From contig DHVO01000078.1 in assembly GCA_002412705.1 (NCBI GenBank), forward strand, positions 14,848 through 26,871: 12,024 nt of DNA, written 5' to 3'. The translations under genes were made by a program, and so were the position numbers. Position 1 is the stretch's first letter. Each line of letters begins with the position of its first letter. The stretch is from Bacteroidales bacterium UBA5206 (GTDB taxonomy: Bacteria > Bacteroidota > Bacteroidia > Bacteroidales > Tenuifilaceae). The notes beneath the pieces are model-generated. The model had not been told where the DNA came from. It was given only the letters and a program-made list of their open reading frames with translations, and made no database searches. Of the stretch, positions 1 through 7,690 are shown one piece after another.

Positions 1-843
1 CAGTATAACGAGGATCAAATACAGGAACTTGTTGCTAAATCGCCATACTACAAGGCAACCTCTAACGATGTTGATTGGGTAAGCAAGGTGAAAATGCAGG
101 GTATGATCCAGAAATGGGTGGACCACTCCATAAGCGTAACCGTAAACCTACCTTCCGATGTTACCGAAGAGGTAGTTGCTAAAGTTTACCAAACTGCATG
201 GGAAAGCGGATGTAAAGGCTGTACCGTTTACCGCGATGGTTCGCGCGATGGCGTTCTTGTATCAACCAAAAAGGAAGAGGCTAAAGTAGAGGAGCTAGTT
301 CCTTCAACTCGTCCAGAAGTTCTTGATTGCGATGTTATCCGTTTCAAGAATAACCACGAGAACTGGATTGCCTTTGTGGGTGTTTTCAACGGCCGTCCGT
401 ACGAGATTTTTACTGGTATATCTGAGGATGATGTGCTGCCCATTCCAAAACTTGTTACTCAGGGAAAAATCCTTAAAATAAAGGACGAAAGGGGTAGCCG
501 TTACGATTTTCAGTATGTTGATAAGTATGGGTACACCAACACCATTGGTGGTCTGTCGCACATGTTTAACAAGGAGTTCTGGAACTACGCCAAGCTAATC
601 TCTGGTGTGCTTCGCAACGGAATGCCAATTCCCGATGTGGTTAACTTGGTATCGTCTCTGCGTCTCGATAGCGAAACCATTAACACATGGAAAGCTGGTG
701 TTGAGCGGGCTTTACGCAAGTACATTCCTAATGGAACCAAGGCTAAGGATGGAAAGAAGTGTGCAGAGTGCGGCTCCGATTCACTAATCTACCAAGAGGG
801 CTGCCTAATTTGCACTAGCTGTGGCCACTCTAAATGCGGATAG
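1..843 (+). CDS. nrdJ: Adenosylcobalamin-dependent ribonucleoside-diphosphate reductase (class II), C-terminal part
   Basis: Class II ribonucleotide reductase, which reduces ribonucleotides to deoxyribonucleotides in the cytoplasm using B12 radical chemistry. The frame is open from base 1, so the first 280 residues seen are the C-terminal portion and the start lies upstream of the window. The fragment opens with the end of the catalytic barrel: residues WVDHSISVTVNLP, then a helix ending in GCKGCTVYRDGSRDG, typical of NrdJ. A TSCPD-like domain follows, with the recognisable stretch VVNLVSSLRLDSE. The tail is Cys-rich (CAEC, then CLICTSCGHSKCG), a zinc-ribbon-like module that in this family holds the cysteines used for re-reduction of the active site. 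No partner subunit gene is needed for class II enzymes and none is seen. A strong terminator follows 31 bases after the stop, so this is the last gene of its transcript. The identification is secure; the upstream two thirds of the enzyme cannot be judged. Confidence 0.93.
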   Translation, partial: QYNEDQIQELVAKSPYYKATSNDVDWVSKVKMQGMIQKWVDHSISVTVNLPSDVTEEVVAKVYQTAWESGCKGCTVYRDGSRDGVLVSTKKEEAKVEELVPSTRPEVLDCDVIRFKNNHENWIAFVGVFNGRPYEIFTGISEDDVLPIPKLVTQGKILKIKDERGSRYDFQYVDKYGYTNTIGGLSHMFNKEFWNYAKLISGVLRNGMPIPDVVNLVSSLRLDSETINTWKAGVERALRKYIPNGTKAKDGKKCAECGSDSLIYQEGCLICTSCGHSKCG

Positions 844-874
844 TATAACGCTTTTTTTTAATAACCTCCGATTC

Positions 875-919
875 GAGAAACCCCTTTGCAAAACGTTGCT
901 TAGGGGTTTCTCTTTTTTT
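875..919 (+). terminator. Intrinsic terminator of nrdJ
   Basis: A perfect 11-bp stem, GAGAAACCCCT (875-885) with AGGGGTTTCTC (902-912), has a 16-nt loop and is followed by a run of seven T (913-919). It lies just after the nrdJ stop. The opposite strand has no matching T run beyond the stem, so it should act on the plus strand only. Confidence 0.9.
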
Positions 920-1011
920 GTTGTTGATGAGAAGAGGTATTCTAATATAAATGCTGTTCTAGTCTGTGATTAAACGCGAATATTCATGATGTTCAGTTAT
1001 GCTATCTATTC

Positions 1012-1509
1012 CTAGTATAGCTCCAAAAACTCAAACGTATTCCCTGTCCACTCAAGGTAACGCAAAAAATCGGCAGTGCTAATTACCAGCGAGGCAGTGT
1101 TTAGGTTGGGGTGGAAGCTAATGCGTTCAGCATCCTTAAGCGTTTTGTCAATAAAAAGGTGTACGTGATTGTCAGTATCGTTCACTAGTCCAAAAGGAGA
1201 AACCGAGCCGGGGGTAAGCCCCAAGTAGCGCATCATCCGCTCGGGTGAGGCAAAGGAGAGCTTCCCCTGCTTTAGCCTTTGCTCAAGATCTCTAATGTTA
1301 AGCGATTGGCGGTAGTCAAATACCACTAGGTAGTGCTTATTGCCCTTATGATTCCTAAAAAACAGGTTCTTGCAGTGTGCTGCATCTAAATCCTTCCAGT
1401 ATTGTGCTGCTATTTCAACCGTTGGGGCAGGAGGGTGAGCTAGGTACTCAAAGGGAATGTTAAGCTGGTTTAGGGTGCTGTAAACCTTAGAATCGCCGTT
1501 GTACTCCAT
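1012..1509 (-). CDS. Prolyl-tRNA editing protein (ProX/PrdX, YbaK family deacylase)
   Basis: A free-standing editing domain of the YbaK/ProX family. These proteins hydrolyse mischarged aminoacyl-tRNA(Pro), chiefly Ala-tRNA(Pro) in the ProXp-ala branch, and so protect translation fidelity in the cytoplasm. The 165 residues are the usual length for a single-domain member. Family motifs are visible: the conserved lysine in CKNLFFRN (K47), the loop LTPGSVSPFGL (98-108) that lines the editing pocket, and FHPNLNTAS (132-140). ATG at 1509 is the natural start, as the protein begins at the first helix of the fold. It stands alone and is divergent from the M16 peptidase gene, sharing a 146-bp intergenic region. 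Family assignment is firm. The substrate (Ala versus Cys on tRNA-Pro) is inferred from resemblance to the ProX group. I give no symbol because proX and prdX are used inconsistently. Confidence 0.9.
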   Translation of the reverse strand: MEYNGDSKVYSTLNQLNIPFEYLAHPPAPTVEIAAQYWKDLDAAHCKNLFFRNHKGNKHYLVVFDYRQSLNIRDLEQRLKQGKLSFASPERMMRYLGLTPGSVSPFGLVNDTDNHVHLFIDKTLKDAERISFHPNLNTASLVISTADFLRYLEWTGNTFEFLELY

Positions 1510-1585
1510 GGGGTATGCGTATAATCGTTGGAAAAAAATCTTTAAAAAAGGTTAATTGCTGTAAGTATTGTTACCTACTTAGCGA

Positions 1586-1593
1586 CAAACATA
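1586..1593 (-). promoter_or_regulatory. Candidate -7 box for the prolyl-tRNA editing gene
   Basis: On the minus strand this reads TATGTTTG, an exact match to the Bacteroidota -7 consensus TAnnTTTG, 76 bases upstream of the ATG at 1509. No clear TTTG -33 element sits 19-21 bases further upstream, so this is tentative. No convincing equivalent was found for the divergent M16 gene. Confidence 0.3.
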
Positions 1594-1655
1594 GCAATTA
1601 GCACAAAAAAGCTCTAATTTTCCATTTATAATCACCCTAAAAAAAGCAATTTGTA

Positions 1656-4544
1656 ATGAAACGAATTACTAGTTTTCTTGTTGCTTTGGCTCTTCTTATT
1701 CCTGTAGCAGGATTTTCTGTAGGGAACGAAAAGAACACCAAAGGCATTAGAGAGTTTACTCTTAGCAATGGGCTTACCGTTATTCTTGACGAGAACCATT
1801 CGCAACCAGAGGTATTTGGTTTAGTTATAGTTAAGGCTGGAGGAAAAAACGATCCTGCCGATGCAACCGGAATGGCTCACTACCAGGAGCACATGCTCTT
1901 TAAGGGCACAACAACCCTTGGTACTGTTAGCTGGGAAAAGGAAAAACCTCATGTTGACAAGATTTTCCAGCTTTACGATGAACTGGGTAAAACTACCGAT
2001 GAAGCTAAGCGTACCGAGATTCAGAAGCAGATTAACGAGGAGTCGCTAAAGGCTGCCGAGTACGCAATACCCAATGAGCTCAGCAACCTAATAAATGAAA
2101 TGGGCGGCACTAGGGTTAATGCTGGTACAGGGCCCGATTATACCGTTTACTACAATAAGTTCCCCTCGAACCAAATTAACCGTTGGCTCGATTTGTATGC
2201 TCACCGCTTCTCCGAGCCCGTTTTTCGTAGTTTTCAGGCAGAGTTAGAGGTTGTTTACGAGGAGAAGAACCTGTATAACGATCAGTTTCAGACGCGCCTG
2301 CTTGAGGAGTTCCAAAAGCAATTTTTCAAAAATCACCCTTACGGACAGCAAACCATTATCGGTACTATAGAAGACCTAAAGAATCCGTCGCTAACAAAAA
2401 TGTACGAGTTCTTTAAGACCTACTATGTACCTAATAACATGGCTCTTGTTATTTCGGGCGATTTTAATGCCGACGACATTATTCCTGTTATTGAGGAGAA
2501 GTTTGGCACTTGGCAGCGTGGCGATGTTCCTCCTACCCAGAAATGGGACGAGGCTCCTTTTAATGGTCGGGAGTTTCACCAGGCAAAGCTAACACCCATT
2601 AAGCTTGGGCTATTGGGTTTCCGTGCCCCATCATCTACCGATAAGGATTATTTAAAAGCTGAGGTTATATCGCGTCTGCTAAACAATAGCTACTCAACGG
2701 GATTACTGGATGCCCTTTCTATAGAGGGAAAGATACTCGCAGCGCAGGCTATTCAAATGCCTTATCAGGATCATGGCGCCATTATCATGTTCTTTGTTCC
2801 TAAAATAATAGGACAGAAACTAGAGAGTGCAGAGGCTTTAATCCTAGCAGAGCTGGAGAAGCTTAAAAGAGGCGAGTTTGATGAGCAAACGCTTGAGTCC
2901 ATCAAAAAGGAGATGTATCGCAACCACATTACGGGTATGGAGGATATTGAGGATAGAGCACTTCTTTTAAGCGATGCTTTTGTTAAAGGCCAATCCATTG
3001 CAGAGGCTCTTGACTATCCTAATCAGGTAATGGCCATTACAAAGGATGATGTTGTTGCTATGGCAAATAGAATCTTTGGAAAAGATTTTATGGCGTTCTA
3101 CTCCAAAATGGGATTCCCAAAGAAGGAGAAAATTGAGAAGCCCGATTACAAACCGTTACAGGCCAATACAAATGCACGAAGCGAGTATGCAAAGCACTTC
3201 GAAACCATTCCTGCCTTTGAACCTAACTTTAAAACCATTGATTTTGCTGAAGCGGTTGAAAGATCAACTATTAGCAATGGCATAGAGCTGCTACGCGTTG
3301 AGAATCCATTAAACGATGTTTTCTCTCTAACCATTGAGTACAAGGTTGGCGATGCGGCAATCCCTATGCTTGAGTATGCATCGCAAGGAATGGCAATGGG
3401 CGGTGCTGGAGACTATAGCGTTAGCCAGCTTAAGGAGGAATTTGCAAAAATTGGCACCTCTTACAGCATCTGGTCAACAAGAAATAGCACTTATATTGAT
3501 ATACAAGGATTAGAAGCTAATTTGCCGCGTACACTGGAACTTGTTGGGCTAATTGTAAGCAACCCTACGCTCGATCAGGCTAAAATTAAAACCATTATTG
3601 ATGGAGAAAAGACTAACCGAAAAATGGAGCGCTCAGAGCCCGATAATGTTGCACAAGCTTTGTTAGAGTACGGATTGTACAGTAACGAATCAAGTTACCT
3701 TAACCGATTGCCGCTTAAGCAGGTAAAGAAGTTGCAAGCGGCCGATTTGGTTGCTGCATTTAAAAAGGCCACAACATATACTGGGCAAATACGCTTTAGT
3801 GGTAAAACTTCGCTGGCATCAGTATCTGATATGGTTAAGCAGTACATCCCATTTGCTGAGAATCCTGCTACCGATGCTACTTTGCTAGACCAACCAACAC
3901 AGCAGTACACCGAGAATACCATCCTTTTTGTTAATAAGCCTAAAGCGCGCCAAAGTAAGATGTTCGTTTTTGTGAACGGACAGCCGTTTACTAAAGATAA
4001 GGCCGTTGCCATTGAGGCATTTAACAACTATTTTGGAGGAGGCTTTAACGGGTTAGTCCTTCAGGAGATAAGGGAGTACCGCTCCTTGGCCTATTCGGCA
4101 GGAGGATCGTTCCGCATGCCACGCCAGGCAGGGAAACCCTATAAGTTCATTGGTTATGTGGGCACCCAAGCCGATAAAACCCTTATTGCCATGGAAACTT
4201 TTGATGGGTTAATTAGGAATATGCCCGAAAAGCCTGAGCGCACAGGTATGATACGCAGCTACCTGCAGCTTTCGGCTCAAACCGATAGACCTAGCTTTAG
4301 AGGCTTAGCAGCAAGTGTTGAGCGATGGAAGACTCAGGGGTACGATAAGGATCCTGTATTGTACAAGCTTCCCGAGTATAAAAACATTACATGGGAAACC
4401 ATTAAGAATTTTTATACAGCCGAGATGCAGTATAAACCAGCGGTTTACATGATTGTTGGTGATAAAAAGAGTATCGACATGAAGGAACTTGCCAAGTACG
4501 GCAAAATAGTGGAGGTAAAAGAGAAAACGCTATTTACAAAGTAG
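1656..4544 (+). CDS. Secreted M16 family zinc metallopeptidase (two-domain, PqqL/insulinase-like)
   Basis: A large exported protease, 962 residues, made of two M16 halves in one chain. Residues 1-20 form a typical signal peptide (MKRITSFLVALALLIPVAGF) with no lipobox, so a periplasmic location is expected. The N-terminal half is catalytic: the inverted zinc motif HYQEH lies at 75-79 (ligands H75 and H79, base E78), and the third ligand is probably E203 in ELEVVYEEKN. About 45 charged, helical residues (roughly 95-140) lie between these elements, more than in pitrilysin. The C-terminal half keeps the Gly-rich turn GGGFNG and the substrate-binding pair R806/Y813 (IREYRSLAY), but has no HxxEH, as expected for the non-catalytic half. 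It is probably monocistronic: divergent from the upstream gene and followed by a repeat carrying a terminator. Its substrate is unknown; family members degrade peptides. Confidence 0.93.
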   Translation: MKRITSFLVALALLIPVAGFSVGNEKNTKGIREFTLSNGLTVILDENHSQPEVFGLVIVKAGGKNDPADATGMAHYQEHMLFKGTTTLGTVSWEKEKPHVDKIFQLYDELGKTTDEAKRTEIQKQINEESLKAAEYAIPNELSNLINEMGGTRVNAGTGPDYTVYYNKFPSNQINRWLDLYAHRFSEPVFRSFQAELEVVYEEKNLYNDQFQTRLLEEFQKQFFKNHPYGQQTIIGTIEDLKNPSLTKMYEFFKTYYVPNNMALVISGDFNADDIIPVIEEKFGTWQRGDVPPTQKWDEAPFNGREFHQAKLTPIKLGLLGFRAPSSTDKDYLKAEVISRLLNNSYSTGLLDALSIEGKILAAQAIQMPYQDHGAIIMFFVPKIIGQKLESAEALILAELEKLKRGEFDEQTLESIKKEMYRNHITGMEDIEDRALLLSDAFVKGQSIAEALDYPNQVMAITKDDVVAMANRIFGKDFMAFYSKMGFPKKEKIEKPDYKPLQANTNARSEYAKHFETIPAFEPNFKTIDFAEAVERSTISNGIELLRVENPLNDVFSLTIEYKVGDAAIPMLEYASQGMAMGGAGDYSVSQLKEEFAKIGTSYSIWSTRNSTYIDIQGLEANLPRTLELVGLIVSNPTLDQAKIKTIIDGEKTNRKMERSEPDNVAQALLEYGLYSNESSYLNRLPLKQVKKLQAADLVAAFKKATTYTGQIRFSGKTSLASVSDMVKQYIPFAENPATDATLLDQPTQQYTENTILFVNKPKARQSKMFVFVNGQPFTKDKAVAIEAFNNYFGGGFNGLVLQEIREYRSLAYSAGGSFRMPRQAGKPYKFIGYVGTQADKTLIAMETFDGLIRNMPEKPERTGMIRSYLQLSAQTDRPSFRGLAASVERWKTQGYDKDPVLYKLPEYKNITWETIKNFYTAEMQYKPAVYMIVGDKKSIDMKELAKYGKIVEVKEKTLFTK

Positions 4545-4567
4545 TTTTGTTAGTGTTTTTATAAGGT

Positions 4568-4681
4568 AAGAGGCTGTCTAAAAAGTAAATTTATCTTCTG
4601 CTAGATTGAATATTTGAAAACTCGCTCAGGTAGGAGTACGAATAAAAAGAGGGTGTCCTTTACTTTTTGGACACCCTCTTT
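4568..4681. repeat. 114-bp MITE-like repeat, copy 1
   Basis: It matches 6606-6719 over 114 bases with one difference (A at 4628, T at 6666), in the same orientation. Its ends form imperfect terminal inverted repeats: 4568-4589 pairs with 4659-4680, matching at 20 of 22 positions, with outer sequence AAGAGGCTGTCT at left and the complement of AAGAGGGTGTCC at right. There is no coding potential. A third copy of the core (4646-4658) sits directly beside the right end and forms a hairpin with it. The small size and terminal inverted repeats suggest a non-autonomous element moved by an IS transposase in trans, but no clear target-site duplication is visible. The parent IS was not identified. Confidence 0.85.
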
Positions 4682-4685
4682 GTTT
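4646..4685 (+). terminator. Intrinsic terminator inside repeat copy 1
   Basis: A perfect 13-bp stem, AAAGAGGGTGTCC (4646-4658) with GGACACCCTCTTT (4669-4681), has a 10-nt loop and T-rich sequence after it. It is the only good terminator downstream of the M16 gene, so that gene probably borrows the repeat for termination. The opposite strand also ends in T-rich sequence. Confidence 0.75.
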
Positions 4686-4783
4686 GTATTGTACATTCTT
4701 TCTTCATAAAGGTTAGTTAGGTGCATGAATAGAAATAACACGCGTCAATAAATAACATAAAAAGCGCATATGAAATAATTGTA

Positions 4784-4791
4784 TATATTTA
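4784..4791 (+). promoter_or_regulatory. Weak -7-like box and leader of the repeat-flanked lipoprotein gene
   Basis: TATATTTA matches seven of eight positions of TAnnTTTG, but no TTTG lies at the right distance upstream. The gene-free stretch 4545-4874 (330 bases) otherwise holds the repeat copy, then AT-rich sequence ending in three AACCTA motifs at 4845-4850, 4859-4864 and 4869-4874, immediately before the start codon. No RNA gene or small ORF is supported there. Confidence 0.25.
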
Positions 4792-4874
4792 GGACGTAAA
4801 AACTGATATGTAAAATTTTTAATACACGAGGATTCTAGTTTTTTAACCTATAAGATTTAACCTAACCAACCTAA

Positions 4875-6593
4875 ATGTTAATTATGAAAACAAAACTATT
4901 ACTGCCTTTTTGCGTTTTAACACTGGTATTTTATAGTTGTGATAAAGATTTTGATGTAGAGAAACAAAATTCTCACGAGTTCTTTAAAGCCTCCATGAGA
5001 GGGCCTGTAGTGTACTCAACGTCTTTCGACTGGGAAAACATCAATAGAATAACAACTGCTTCCGGCCAAATCGTGGATATGCCTTGGTATGGGGCTAACT
5101 TTCTTCCTGATCGGATGAAGCATTCTCACCCCAAAAGTGATGGATGGGAAATGGTTTATAATACGCTGGATATTAATCAATCTGTAACTACACCTGCTTT
5201 TTTCGCACTATATAATAAGTATCTGGGTATAATGCACTTATTCTATGTTGATTTATGGGGATTAGAATCTTCAGAGGCATTTTATGGCGCTTTCTGTATT
5301 AAAGGTAATTCATCGCTTTTTAATTTTGATGGGGTAAACAAGACCCTCGAAGAGAAAGTGAATTATCCTACTCTAGTTAAAGGTTCTGAAGGTTCAATCA
5401 GCAATGGTACAACCTATAAGTATATTCCTTATCAATCTTTTGTTACAAGAAATTGGTATGGAACGGAGATCGAGTTTTCATATGAGGATGTTTCAAGTTT
5501 CTCTGATCAGAATTTCTATTTGCAATACATCCCATATAGAGGAAAAAGCTCAAATATCACATTAACGGGAGATTTGAAAGGAACTATCGATGGAACTATT
5601 GAAGGAAGATCCTCTGGGAATACAAACTTGATTGGAAGCATTGGCAGCATCTTTAGCAACTCGAGTAATGATAATAGCGTTAATGTAGGAAATAGCACCG
5701 TTATTGGAACTATAACAAGTGCCTTAGAGAAGGCTAAAACCCAATCAACGGGTAACTTCTGGACTAGATTATGGGGGAAAATCAAAAAGGAAGTTCCGGG
5801 TGCAGCAGAAAGTGCAATTACAAGTACATTAACATCAGCAGTTAATCAGGGTATTAAGTGGGCAACAAATCCATTGTCTGCATTTGTTTCTTCTGTTTTT
5901 TCTATCGGAGGATCTTCTAGCAGTGTGCCCCTGAATAAAGTTGATTTAAAGATCAATGCCAAGATTTCGATTGAAGGAACCATTTCATCTCAAGTTGCAA
6001 ACCTTTCTTACGATTTAAAACTACCTAACACAATTTCGGAAATGGGTGGATTCGGCTATCCTACTAGCGAAATGAAAGACTGGGGGTTGGGTGTTTGGAA
6101 TATAGAAGGATTGCCTACCGTTAATTATGATATAACAAATTTTATATTTGTAATTAATGGGCATGCTGTATCTGAGCCTTGTGCTAGTCAGTTGGAATTG
6201 ACCATTCCTTCTGCTGATGTTGCAAGGATTAATATAAACCCTAGGGTGGAGCAGGATTGCTATATTGTTTCAAAATCAATAAAGTATATTGTTGAAACAG
6301 GAAATTACGAGAATATTCAGGATATAGATTACTTAGAGCCATTTGCTTTTAAACAAGGAACTTATGGCTTCTCCCAGTCCTATATATTCCCAAATACAGA
6401 GATGGTATTTTTAGGGCGAGATTTTCATCAATCGGATAATTGCGGTTTTAATATTTATGCTCGAGCAACACTTGTTTTGAAGCATAAGATAACAGGAAAG
6501 GAGTTTGTTCATATAAAAGACTTTAATCTTCCTTACAGTGTTAATAAGAGATATATTACAGGAGATCCAGAAGCATTGGATTTACCCTTCTAG
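4875..6593 (+). CDS. Hypothetical surface-type lipoprotein, AT-rich, flanked by 114-bp repeats
   Basis: I do not recognise the family. The N-terminus is a lipoprotein signal (hydrophobic LLLPFCVLTLVFYS, then C22), and the residues after it, DKDFDVEK, resemble the charged export signal that sends Bacteroidota lipoproteins to the cell surface. An in-frame ATG at 4884 gives MKTKLL and is an equally good start (Cys then at 19). The first part (about 35-230) is rich in Tyr, Trp and Phe, suggesting beta structure. Around 236-350 is a low-complexity region: GTIDGTIEG repeats, Ser/Asn/Gly runs, a probable amphipathic helix (about 283-330), and GGSSSS. The last 220 residues return to beta-like sequence with few Cys. 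Base composition is clearly lower in GC than the neighbours (hand counts: 30% at 5401-5460 and 25% at 6121-6180, against 42% at 2281-2340 and 63% at 4081-4140). With the flanking repeats this points to acquisition by transfer. Function unknown. Confidence 0.85.
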   Translation: MLIMKTKLLLPFCVLTLVFYSCDKDFDVEKQNSHEFFKASMRGPVVYSTSFDWENINRITTASGQIVDMPWYGANFLPDRMKHSHPKSDGWEMVYNTLDINQSVTTPAFFALYNKYLGIMHLFYVDLWGLESSEAFYGAFCIKGNSSLFNFDGVNKTLEEKVNYPTLVKGSEGSISNGTTYKYIPYQSFVTRNWYGTEIEFSYEDVSSFSDQNFYLQYIPYRGKSSNITLTGDLKGTIDGTIEGRSSGNTNLIGSIGSIFSNSSNDNSVNVGNSTVIGTITSALEKAKTQSTGNFWTRLWGKIKKEVPGAAESAITSTLTSAVNQGIKWATNPLSAFVSSVFSIGGSSSSVPLNKVDLKINAKISIEGTISSQVANLSYDLKLPNTISEMGGFGYPTSEMKDWGLGVWNIEGLPTVNYDITNFIFVINGHAVSEPCASQLELTIPSADVARININPRVEQDCYIVSKSIKYIVETGNYENIQDIDYLEPFAFKQGTYGFSQSYIFPNTEMVFLGRDFHQSDNCGFNIYARATLVLKHKITGKEFVHIKDFNLPYSVNKRYITGDPEALDLPF

Positions 6594-6605
6594 GTAAAAT
6601 ATAAA

Positions 6606-6719
6606 AAGAGGCTGTCTAAAAAGTAAATTTATCTTCTGCTAGATTGAATATTTGAAAACTCGCTCTGGTAGGAGTACGAATAAAAAGAGGGTGTCCTTTA
6701 CTTTTTGGACACCCTCTTT
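6606..6719. repeat. 114-bp MITE-like repeat, copy 2
   Basis: It is identical to 4568-4681 except for T at 6666, and is in direct orientation 2038 bases away. It has the same terminal inverted repeats and 3' hairpin. Here the inverted ends can be extended outward through an A-rich flank (ATAAAA on both sides when one end is reversed). It sits between two convergent genes, the lipoprotein gene (stop at 6593) and cysK (stop at 6748). Confidence 0.85.
6684..6719. terminator. Bidirectional intrinsic terminator inside repeat copy 2
   Basis: A 13-bp perfect stem (6684-6696 with 6707-6719) lies in a 10-nt loop hairpin. On the plus strand it is followed by TATTA after a T4 run; on the minus strand by T5ATT. 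It lies between convergent genes and can end both the lipoprotein and cysEK transcripts. Confidence 0.8.
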
Positions 6720-6747
6720 TATTATCTGTATCATGTGATTAATAGCA

Positions 6748-7656
6748 TTAAAACAACCCTTCCACGCTCAAGTACCTTTCGCCTGTATCGTATCCAAATG
6801 TTATTATCCTTGGATTTGAGTTCTCTTTTGTTAGAAGTTTTTCCACAGCGGCTAACGATGCACCCGTTGATATGCCAACAAGAATTCCCTCTTCTTGGGC
6901 AATTCGTTTAACCATCTTAAAGGCCTCTGATCCCTCAATGGTAATTATGCTATCAAGTAGTTGTGTGTTAAGGTTTTTAGGAATAAAACCTGCGCCAATT
7001 CCCTGAATAGGGTGTGGCCCAGCATTGCCACCGCTTATAATAGGGGAATCCGCTGGTTCAACTGCCACCACTTTTAGTGAAGGAAAGGCCTGTTTTAATC
7101 GTTCACCAACGCCGCTAATATGGCCACCAGTACCCACTCCAGTCACAAGGAAATCAAAACCATTAGGGAAGTCGGTAATAATCTCATTTGCGGTATTGTG
7201 GTAATGCGCCAAGGGGTTGCTGCCATTGTCGAACTGCATGGGCATCCATGCGTTATTATGCTCGGAAAGAATTTGTTGAGCCTTTTGTATGGCACCCTTC
7301 ATCCCCTCTGCTCTTGGGGTAAGCACAAGTTCGGCGCCATATGCTTGGAGTAGTTTACGGCGCTCAATGCTCATCGATTCGGGCATTACTAGTATTACCT
7401 TGTAACCCTTTACGGCTCCTGCAATGGCAAGACCAATGCCTGTATTTCCCGATGTAGGTTCAACAATTATACCATTGGGCTTGAGTAGGCCTTGGTGTTC
7501 GGCATCCTCAATCATTGCTATGGCAATTCGGTCCTTAATGCTTCCTCCTGGATTTGTTCGCTCCAGCTTTATCCACACTTCATTATTAGGAAATAACCGG
7601 TTAAGCCTTATATGTGGGGTATTTCCTACTGTTTCTAAAATGCTATTTGCTCTCAT
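6748..7656 (-). CDS. cysK: Cysteine synthase (O-acetylserine sulfhydrylase A)
   Basis: A PLP enzyme that makes L-cysteine and acetate from O-acetylserine and sulfide in the cytoplasm. Starting at the ATG at 7656 gives 302 residues, the usual size, and puts the Schiff-base lysine at K41 (NPGGSIKDR), the same number as in Salmonella CysK. The substrate loop PTSGNTG has T68-S69-G70-N71-T72, Q141 lies in MQFDN, the phosphate-binding loop GTGG is at 175-178, and the pyridine-nitrogen Ser is S263 in GISTGAS. A longer frame back to 7716 adds 20 residues that lack family features and overlaps cysE, so it is rejected. The gene follows cysE by 34 bases on the same strand, so both are probably co-transcribed and controlled by the attenuator upstream of cysE. 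Transcription should stop at the hairpin in repeat copy 2. O-acetylserine rather than O-phosphoserine or cystathionine chemistry is inferred from the motifs and the cysE neighbour. Confidence 0.94.
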   Translation of the reverse strand: MRANSILETVGNTPHIRLNRLFPNNEVWIKLERTNPGGSIKDRIAIAMIEDAEHQGLLKPNGIIVEPTSGNTGIGLAIAGAVKGYKVILVMPESMSIERRKLLQAYGAELVLTPRAEGMKGAIQKAQQILSEHNNAWMPMQFDNGSNPLAHYHNTANEIITDFPNGFDFLVTGVGTGGHISGVGERLKQAFPSLKVVAVEPADSPIISGGNAGPHPIQGIGAGFIPKNLNTQLLDSIITIEGSEAFKMVKRIAQEEGILVGISTGASLAAVEKLLTKENSNPRIITFGYDTGERYLSVEGLF

Positions 7657-7690
7657 TGCAATTGTTGTTAGTTGTATCGTGTTTAAATTT

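Noticed and set aside
4568..6719. Repeats as attachment sites of an integrative element or as a CRISPR array
   Set aside because: No integrase, tRNA gene or spacers are present; only two long copies exist here, and their terminal inverted repeats suit a MITE-like element better.
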